From the NCBI GenBank assembly GCA_038503035.1, contig JAVSML010021635.1, forward strand, positions 62,001 to 126,000: a stretch of 64,000 nucleotides of DNA, read 5' to 3'. The notes below the pieces were generated by a model. That model was not told the origin of the DNA and ran no database searches. It worked only from the letters and a program-made list of their open reading frames with translations. This DNA comes from Crocodylus rhombifer. Lineage: Eukaryota; Chordata; Crocodylia; Crocodylidae. Positions 55,511 to 64,000 of the stretch are shown here, piece after piece (within the stretch, counting starts at the first letter, position 1; each line of letters opens with the position of its first letter). The translations under genes and the position numbers were made by a program.

Positions 55511-55980
55511 AGCAGCAGCAACAATAGTGGCACCAGCTTGGAAGCACTGACTCACTTTAGACTCAAGCCAAGCTATCCTGGTCCACCACTGCAAAATAAT
55601 GCTGACTACCACTCTAAGCTGTTGTCCTTCCCCAAGTTCATTTGTTCCCTTATGTAATATTCCTTGTTTTCTAGCAGACATGTTCTCTCATGTAATATTC
55701 TTACTATTTTTTAAGCTGCTCTCTGCTACAGTTCAACTTATAGCTCTCATTTCAAAGTCTTGGATTCATATCATTGCTGAACACTGAGTTTTTTGTTCCA
55801 TTTGTTGTGGGATCCATAGACAGGTAAGGGAGAGGTTGCGGAGCCTCATAAACAGATGAAATAGATGGAGCAAGTCACAATGAGAAAACAGCTGAGTATA
55901 AGAAAGGGGATGAAGAGTCTAAAAGGCATTTTTCTAACCATGTACCTGGACATTTTGGGCACTTATCCCTACATTGTGGA
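55511..55980. other. Gene-free stretch
   Basis: No gene or repeat family recognised. Confidence 0.5.
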
Positions 55981-56655
55981 CATAGATATTAGGGTCAGAA
56001 GGGACCTGAGTAGATCATCCAGTCCAACCACCTCCCCTGAGCAGGAAAGACAAGCCAGGTGCTTGTCCAGTCTTCACTTAAAGACCTCCAAGGTAGAGGA
56101 CAGCACCACCTCCCATGGAAGTCCATTCCAGATTCTGGTAACCCTTACCCTAAAAAAGTTCTTCCTGGTGTCTAATCTAAATCTGCTCTTTGTAGTTTGT
56201 GGCCATTGTAAACAGAGCATCTCCTATTCCTTGCTGTCCCTCCCCCTGACTAAGTTGTAGACAGCCACCAGATCCACTCTCAGCCTTCTCTTGCAAAGGC
56301 TGAAGAGATTCAGGTCCCTCAATCTCTCCTTGTAGGACCTTACCTCCAGGCCTCTAACCATATGAGTAGCCCTCCTCTGGACCCTCTCAAGGTTTTCCAC
56401 ATCCCTCTTGAAGTGTGGTGCCCAAAACTGAATGCAGTACCCCAGCTGTATAGAAGGGAAGTATCACCTCCCTAGACCTGTTCATGATGCACCTCCTAAT
56501 GCATGATATGTGCAGTTAACTTTACTGAGATAAGTTCATCACAGTGATGACTCATGTTCATCCCGGAGTCAACTATGACTCCAAGATCCCTTTCTGCTGC
56601 TGTACTGCTTAGGAAGTCATCTCCTAATCTGTATGTGTGTTGTGTAAGTGTGAAC
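55981..56655 (-). mobile_element. CR1 LINE, 5'-truncated, degenerate
   Basis: On the minus strand broken frames give HTYRLGDDFLSSTAAERDLG and IVDSGMNMS, then the C-terminal tail regions, and the plus strand starts 'catagatattagggtcagaa' followed by 'gggacctgagtagatcatcc', the reverse complement of the CR1 3' end. The 'AERDLGVIVDS' region lies just after the palm. Stops in every frame show it is dead. About 675 bases remain. Confidence 0.93.
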
Positions 56656-56866
56656 ATGTAGACTTAGCATGTACAGTAAGATAAGCAATGGTTTGGCATG
56701 CACACAGGTTTTACATACATGTAAGCATATAGCAATTACTTTCTTATTCATTCTTTATACATTAATAATGAGAAATGAGAGAGACAAAAAATACAGTTTT
56801 CTTAGTATAGGGAAGAACCTTTTATGAAGACTTCTACCAGTAGTGGGAGGAAGTCATGGATCTTAA

Positions 56867-57433
56867 AGGTGAAAACAGAAATTAAATTTGTTCTGTGATC
56901 GGACCCTTGAAAGTGCTCTACAGCCATGTCCTTACAGAAGTGCATGGCTACAAAGCACTCTGCTTCTGCAACAAATTAACCCTCATTTTATGAGACTTCA
57001 AATGAAAGCACTTTGAAACAAAGCGTCTTCATTAATTTGTACCTGCTGCAGTGGCTGGGCTGCTGCAGCCCAGCCCTGCCCCCAGTGCTGTCTCAGGGTA
57101 GTGTTTGTCCAGTCTGCACTAGAGTGGGGTGGGTGGGTTGTGTGGGGCTGGGAGGCTTCAATCCACCCAGCCCATACTCCAGTGCAGGCTGGGCAAATAC
57201 CATTCCAAGTTCCCTCCCTTCCTTCTCCCCCTCTCAGCCTGAGACAGTACCACAGTTGGGAGGTGAGGGGCAGTAGGGGAAGAGGCTGCTGACACACAGC
57301 CTCTCTCTCTAAATTGTCTCCAGATTGGAGCTCAATCCCCCACCTTCCCAACCCAATATCTAATGTCTGTTGGGTCAGCAGGATCAGTCTAACTCACGGT
57401 GCTTTCTGAGATATGGGAAACGTAGTGGCACAC
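56867..57433 (-). mobile_element. PIF/Harbinger-type MITE with TAA TSD (copy 2)
   Basis: This is the reverse-oriented counterpart of 9048-9638. Shared blocks, read on the same strand, include 'cagaaatta.atttgtt', 'attaaccctcat', 'cttcattaattt' and 'gttgggttgggaaggtgggg'. TAA flanks both ends (56864-56866 and 57434-57436). The copies keep the same architecture: AT-rich arm, GC-rich core, AT-rich arm. 567 bp, non-coding. Confidence 0.75.
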
Positions 57434-57436
57434 TAA

Positions 57437-60400
57437 GACAGAAGACATTACTCAAGCAAATCTGGAAAAGGAAGGATTTAACGGCAACCAAAAACTATCC
57501 CCCACAAAGAAATATGCAATAAGAAGAAGAAATGGTATTAATATTAATAATATTAATTATTTCTAATAATTCGTTATTATAGTTACTGTTACTATTATAT
57601 AATCTTGCAGATATTCATAATTTTCTGAGTCAGGTGCAAAAATAAAGAAGAACCTGGTTCCTTTCTAATGTCTTTAGAAATTGTTAAATCTGCCTTTTTG
57701 CAGCTTTAAGATGTACATAAGGAAATAAGAATGTTTTGACATGCAGCTTTTTCTATGAAAGAAGCTGCAAACTCATTTTCAAGTTTAAAAAACAGGGACA
57801 TATGGCTGGGTGGTAATGCTGGGATGAACCCTATTTAATATCAGCATTAGCTGTATAGAAGCTGTTGCTATAGGAGCGACATCTGGAAGAAACCTTCTAA
57901 TAGATTAGTCTCTAACCTGGAGGAAGGACTCTGTCAGTGCATCTGCCAGAGAGCCTTCACAGGAAATCAATAGCAAGGATACTATTACCTGAATTCAGGA
58001 CTGTTTAGGGGCTAACAGGCCCAACAACATTAAAAACAAGACAATTAGGAGAGGAGAAAAGAGAGATATAAATCAGGAGTTATGAATAAGTTAAAGCCAG
58101 GAAGACAGTGATGATTCCAGAAACACAATGAGAAGCATCAAACTTTTATATGTCACTATCCACTGAACTTCATCAGTAAAATCACACCTTTAATCTAATC
58201 AGTTCCTGGTCTAGTTGATATCTGCTATTCAAAAGCTTCAGTCAGAAAACAATTACATTGCCAGTGGATTGTATTACTACTAAGAATGAAACCTGCATGC
58301 ACAAAATGCTGCTAATTGCTGGAGCAGTGGTGGAAATGATGTCCCACCGTTGTTTAACGCTAATCTGAATACCTGTTTATCTTTTGTCTGAGTCAGAAGG
58401 TTTCTCTTGCCTAGTTAAAATGAGCTACCCAGTACAGTCATTCAGCAGCTTCTGGAAATATAACTCTTTTTTGTACCAGGCATCTCTGCCTGGCTAAAAG
58501 TTGTTAATATTGCTAGAAAAACGTTTTTTAGAATGTGCAGGCATACAGTGCATTTATTAACACAACTTCTGAACTGCCCCAGGGTGAATACAAGCAGTTA
58601 CTTCTAGTCTAGAGGTGTATCTGGGATGGCCAAAATCACTTTATACCTGGGTATGGTCTGTTTGTTTTCACTTCACTTATTTACAGTAGATCCACTGAAA
58701 TAGTTGGCCCTAACTCATTTTGCACCTCATGTCATTGCTGAACTTCAAAAAACATACAAATGAATAAGGTAACATTTTACATTCACTTTACACAGGCTGG
58801 GTGCAATGAAGTATCAGGCCCACTAATATTAAATTGGTTAAGAGAGAGCTAAACCAGACCTTGTAAATCATGCAATAGGATGATTATAAATTTTTAGAGG
58901 ATTAGGAAATGCATGTGAGTAGAGAGAGCTTAAATCTGGACCTGGGAGGAAAAAAGTAGAAAAAATCATGGGAATTTTAATGCCCATTGCTTAATTAATT
59001 TTTTTTCTTGCATTTATTGTCCCTCTGCCCTTTTCTCAAATGTTTCTAACTCTCCATGGGGATATGTCTCAAAAAAACAGTGTTCATATATTTCATATTG
59101 TATGTTTGTGTATGAGTTGGATAGCCCATTCATATCAGAAATGGTTAAGGCCAACATTGTGTGATTTGAATACCAACTACATTATCCTTAAAATGTCACA
59201 ACCTTCATGCAAAATATAGTGCTTGGTTTTATTATTTGTGGGGTATACAGTACAAAAAAAGAAGAGAATGCTTGCTCCAATACATTTATGCTATTTAAAC
59301 AGAATCACTGTTTACATCTAAGGTAGGTGATTATCACTAATTACAGAAAGTTTGTGTGGGATGATGGTGTTTGCTTTCTGAGAGGCACTCAGTTACTCTA
59401 GCCCTCGAGAGTCAAAAAGATGAAGTAAAAAATAGATGGAGTAAAAAAGAAATAAAAAAGTAGTTCCAATTCAAAGAGAGTCATTAAAAATTCCCAGGAT
59501 GCTCCTGCTGTCTATACTCTGACAAAACTCCCATTGACTTTAATTGGAGTTCACTCTATAGAACCAGACTGCTAATCAACTAAGCACTTTTCATTTCATG
59601 GTAATAAGTAGGTGTGCTGAAAATAACATCATATCTTTAACCATCTTCAAAGCCTAAAATGCCTTCACACCATTTCATGGGTTTCCCCTTTCCAGTACTA
59701 AAAAAGAACGCTATAAAAGTCATGATTTAAATGATATATTGCAACTTTATGGACTTGGAAGCTAATTTTGCTTAGAAGCATTTTTATGGACTTTGGAAGC
59801 CAAGAGAGGGGGAAACAGGACTCATAAGATCAAAAACCTTCTTTCTGTGCAGAGAGAAATTAGAGTTTTTTCCTGCCATCTCTACATCAAGCTCAGTTGC
59901 CTCTCCGGTTTTCAATACTGAAAGACATTGGCTGAAAAATACATGTAAAGTGGGAAGTTGTTTGCCAGGCAGATAAAAGGAATTATTCTGATTTCTTTTT
60001 TTTTTTTTTACTGGGGAGGATCAGAGAATGTCTTTCCAGTGAAAAGCTGAGATATTTTGCCTAATTAGTTTAATTACAAAATGCACTAAGGCAATGAGAT
60101 GAACATTAGTCTGTTTCCAGACTGAAATAAACAGTTGTTAGCAGGATTGTATCAAAAATACTTTTTAAAAGCTTCCTTTTTTCTTTATTTTTAAGACTCC
60201 ATATTGAAATTAGAGAGATGCTATCATTTTTTTCATTTGCTCACTACTACTCACCTTGCTCATGCAAGCCAACCATTTGAGCAAGGCAAGCAGTATTTGG
60301 GCAAGCAGTATTATATTTCTGGTGCCTGGTAATTTGTTTGTTATTCATCCATTTTCTGCAAAAAACTGATCAAATTTTAGCCAAATGTATGCTATTGTCT

Positions 60401-63400
60401 CAAGAGGAAACTAACACAGTTGATGCATTTGAGGAAAAAATGAGAGATAACTGCTTAAAAACAAGAATTATGTAAAGGGAATGAGAGCTATTTCTAACAT
60501 TTTTGAGGGAGGTGAAAACATTTTGGACACAGACAATCTTAGCAGCTCAAGAGCTGATGAGAAGGAATCAACTGCATAAGTTAAGAGATTTTATATTCCT
60601 ACTTCCTGTAGCTGCATCTGTTATGATAGTAATATTACCTTCACACATATTAGCACTGGATCTCTCAGCAATGATATTTTTAGGCATTAAAATAGTATGT
60701 AATTCCATAATATGAACTATGAAACATTTGTGTTCTCAGTTATAAATTAATAGAAGTGAATGACAAATAAAAAACTCACTGGATACAAATCATAACATGC
60801 ATGCTAGGAGTCAAAATTGCTGCAAATCACTGCCGCCTAAAAATGAATGTGAAACTAAGATCTAAAATCAAGTAATACTGAGCAAAGAAGTAAATAAGAA
60901 ACAGGGCCAACACACTATTCATTATCTGTACATACATTCACAATACTTAATTGAAACTATTAGAATTACACTAGTAATTTATAGCAATAGCCTTTCATTC
61001 ATACACCTGTATAACTATTTTGTCATTATACAGTCCAAGAGTGACAATCCAATAAAAATGCTTCTAAGAGCATTCATAACATCAGTCCTAAATTAATATA
61101 GGACTTGAAAAGCAGAACAAAAATCAAGATCAGTGAAAAGGGCTACTTCTTACATATTTAGCTACTTATAAATTTCGGTCATATTGCTCCAAAATACATA
61201 CCAAAACAATTAAATGAAAAGTTGTAATTTATTCTTACATGCAGGTAGAAGGCATTTTCCAACATTTTTAAATGCCTAAATTGTGTATTTTATTGTGTTG
61301 CTTCCCTCCTCCCTATCCCTTCCTGGGTACCCCAGTAAGCTGGAAATGCAAACAGCTTTCTCATCATCTAATTTTCAAAAGAAGCTTTGACCTTGTGATT
61401 TCACTGTCAGTTTTTTGCCTTCAGGACTGTTCTCTGAATATAAAAGTGAATATAAAAGTTAGTTCACTATTTTCTCCCTGTCTCCATCAGCATCTACTGA
61501 AAAAACAATACCAACAAAACTTAAAGTGATTAGGAATAAATAACAGCATGAGCAATCCATAAAATGTAACCATCCTCACTATGGAAAAGCAAGACAGTAT
61601 TGTAAGGTATTATTAGCCTAATACACCCAACAGGACAGGGTCCCGTAGATATTCTGGTGTGTATGCACATTATTCAGGGGACACACACAAATTCTCTTTA
61701 AAACATTTGATAAAAGAATACTAGCTAAACATTCCCTCTGTCTGCACAAGCTGTGCTGTGCTTCCTAACAAAGAACTATTATCTACTAAGCAGTGTAATG
61801 GGATGGCTCTCAGATTTTGTTAAATGATTAAATCTATTAAATGATTAAATCTTTAGAAGTGCCAATTCATGCCACATGTAAACAGACAGTGAAACACTTT
61901 TAAATCAATTACCTGATGATAAAGGAATAATCTTCTTACTTAAATGAAAGCAATTACTGTATGTCAAGGCTATGCATTTGCAAGCTTTCCAGGATCGGAA
62001 CTGTCTTCTGTTGTGTCTGAACTCACATTTTGAGTAGTTAAACTATTATTAGCATATGTTGTGCAGTACCTGAATGCAATGAATTGGAATGCTGCAAATG
62101 AATAATTAAGCAATGATTTAAAGTAATGTTTTGATGTAATACATTTCATTCCATGGGATCTCATTGCACTATGTATGCTGCATATTTAAGACAGCACTGA
62201 AGTGCACCCATGTCTCTAGATTTTGCCTTTTTCTTTCTTTCATTAGCACAAAGGATAAAACTAAGCCAAGAAAGCAGGGAGTTTAAGAGCTAGCTGCTAC
62301 AGCTAGCTCTTGCAAGTGGAGGAATGGATATCCATTCCTAGCAAAGGATATACTGTATGATGTATAGAAGAAAGAAGAGAGGTGAGCATTTCAGATAGCA
62401 TGACACTACCAATGCATCACCTACACATGGTGATGAGTGATGACAGTGGTTAAATGACATGAGACACACAGTTCTGGACTGGATGAATATTGGTAGTCTG
62501 TTTTGATGCTTCATAATAAATTTGAGGGTTTTCAGTGGTCATGATCCCAGACTCAGAACACTGTCAGGTGACATCCAGGCCTTTTTTACTCATCCAAGGG
62601 CACAGATATATAATCTGTGCATATAAAGACCTTCCCTAGTTTTAGTATCCCATTTGCAATATTTCTCACTGCCTTGTTGCCAAAACCAGGACTGGCTGCT
62701 TACAGCTTCCCTTCAAACTCACCTATTTCTGTGCAAATGAACATCTTTTCTGGGACATGAAATCCCCTGAGGACCCTGGGAAGGGAGAAATTACAGGCTG
62801 AAAGCAATCCAAGAACCAGCGATTTTAGCTGTCAAAAGCAGCTACAGAAGCAATGACAGCAGATGTAGGCAGCGTCATCAGACAGTGCCTTTTACAGTTT
62901 TAACTCTGGGCATCCTTTTCCCTCGGCTGATTGCTTTTGGTTCCAGGCCCCTTCCACAGCTTTCCTCACTTCTCTTTATCTCAGTCCCATGCCAGCTTTC
63001 AAGTACACTTCTTTCTAACTTTGTCCCTTCTACACTTGTCTTCCTCCACCCCTTTTACCTCAATGATTCCCCTCTCTGACTTTGTTCTGTATTTCAGATT
63101 ATCCCCTCCTGCATTCCCTCCTTGCCCCACCCTGCCATGTAATACGCTCAGTATGTAGATATAATAAATATAAAATGAGAACAAAAAATTCCAACCAAAA
63201 ATTATTAAAGAAACAAACAAAGGAGAAAAATCCTGGCACTAGTGTAGCATCTGCAAAGCATCATCCCAGGCATTCTGCTTTAATGTAATGTTCTTCTTCC
63301 AGCCATGTCTGACTTGTCTATGTAACTTGTCTTGCAAAGTTCTGAAACAGCACAAAGCCAGTCGCAAATCAAGGCCTTTTAAATGGCACACCCTTCGGAG

Positions 63401-64000
63401 AATGAACTGTTTCCTACTCTATAATCCTTATCCCATTTCAAGATTCATTTTCTGTGCAGAGGTATAGCATGCACAGTAAATGTGTACAGTGTTTGGTACA
63501 GTGTGATCCCAATCCTGGTAGGTGCCTCTAGTCATTGTTGTAATAAAAATTATATATAAAAAATTTTGCTTCCTTCCTCACAGTGTTATGAAGCATCATT
63601 GCAAATAGTTAGTTACTTCCTCTTGTCCACAGGTTTCACTACCAGGTAAAAGAAGTTCTGTATATGGAGTATAAAAGCACTTGGGGATCCTTAGGGAAGT
63701 GGTACACTACAATTAACATGTCCCCACGTGTGAGGCTTTGGTCCCCACATTGACTTATCAGGTTTTCCGGCCTTATGCCCACAACTCCCCCATTGGCTCC
63801 ACCTGGAACTGCAGATATTCTGGAGTACTGCCAAGATACGGCCTGCATAGCATACTTAAATGATTAAAGTAAGTTTTAAATCCCTTCCTACTCCTTTTAA
63901 AATATACCTCGAAGTTTGTGCGTACTTTAATGATTAGGCTCAACTTTATAAGGTGTAGAAGCACATCTTCAAAGTGAACTACTTGAAGCCTTTCCTTTCC
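57437..64000. other. Long unique AT-rich region, no gene seen
   Basis: This 6.5-kb stretch has no recognisable repeat family apart from TAA-rich low complexity at 57536-57600 and a T run at about 59996-60010. No ORF has support; the plus frames at 60503-60715 and 61272-61529 lack domains. A perfect hairpin (11-bp arms, 5-nt loop) lies at 62285-62311. Parts at 58200-58480 and 60040-60180 are flagged as possible conserved non-coding elements. Confidence 0.5.
62285..62311. repeat. Perfect hairpin, 11-bp arms
   Basis: The arms 'aagagctagct' and 'agctagctctt' are exact reverse complements around the loop 'gctac'. The nested AGCT/GCTAGC palindromes make it also partly self-complementary within each arm. 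No surrounding transposon is recognised. Confidence 0.85.

Overview
This window looks like vertebrate nuclear DNA from a sauropsid, most probably a crocodilian. The evidence is at least six CR1-type LINE fragments whose 3' ends carry the tail 'ggtcccttccagccc' followed by short 'tctatga' repeats, a dense set of 3-bp-TSD (target-site duplication) MITEs resembling the crocodilian 'Chompy' type, AT-rich and CpG-poor unique sequence, and no long open reading frames. The species call is inference; no name can be read from the sequence. Two 10-base N runs (14354-14363 and 55501-55510) mark assembly gaps.

I find no host protein-coding exon, rRNA, tRNA gene, CRISPR array or promoter that I can support. 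The long ORFs all sit in CR1 reverse-transcriptase remnants or in GC-rich interiors of DNA transposons, so the window is best read as intergenic DNA or part of a very large intron. GC-rich islands (about 6.4-7.4, 10.7-11.5, 16.7-17.3, 18.2-19.1, 19.3-20.6, 22.8-24.8, 33.5-34.0, 48.3-48.7, 51.6-52.1 and 53.5-55.6 kb) mostly coincide with transposon interiors rather than with genes.

Layout. 0-14 kb: unique AT-rich DNA with a MITE carrying a CR1 tail (3.2-3.5 kb), a CR1 (4.3-4.9 kb), a perfect 21-bp-arm hairpin (5.4 kb), an hAT-like element with an exact 8-bp TSD (6.4-6.8 kb), two PIF/Harbinger-type elements flanked by TTA (6.84-7.62 and 9.05-9.64 kb), an hAT copy (10.7-11.5 kb) and a small MITE (12.5 kb). 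14.4-19.3 kb: a decayed non-CR1 LINE on the minus strand (endonuclease plus reverse transcriptase), split by three later insertions: a 1227-bp hAT-like element with an exact 8-bp TSD, a 552-bp hAT element with an exact 8-bp TSD, and a CR1. 19.3-25 kb: GC-rich repeat blocks and a 1.74-kb Harbinger-type element with a large internal inverted repeat. 25-35 kb: unique DNA, two copies of a tRNA-like dispersed repeat, two CR1s lying tail to tail, and a MITE. 35.2-36.9 kb: a Penelope-like element remnant with tandem tail modules, a Chompy-like MITE and a hairpin cluster. 37-51 kb: mostly unique, with hAT, CR1 and MITE copies and a 29-G homopolymer. 51.5-57.4 kb: two TA-flanked Tc1/mariner-like non-autonomous elements, an hAT MITE, minisatellites, a CR1 and a TAA-flanked Harbinger-type MITE. 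57.4-64 kb: unique DNA with nothing recognisable as a gene.

No new gene-encoded system is visible. The most informative structures are the triple-nested LINE, several transposon copies bounded by exact target-site duplications, the Penelope-like remnant, and a few strong inverted repeats. Family names are from memory of motifs and termini and were not checked against a repeat library.
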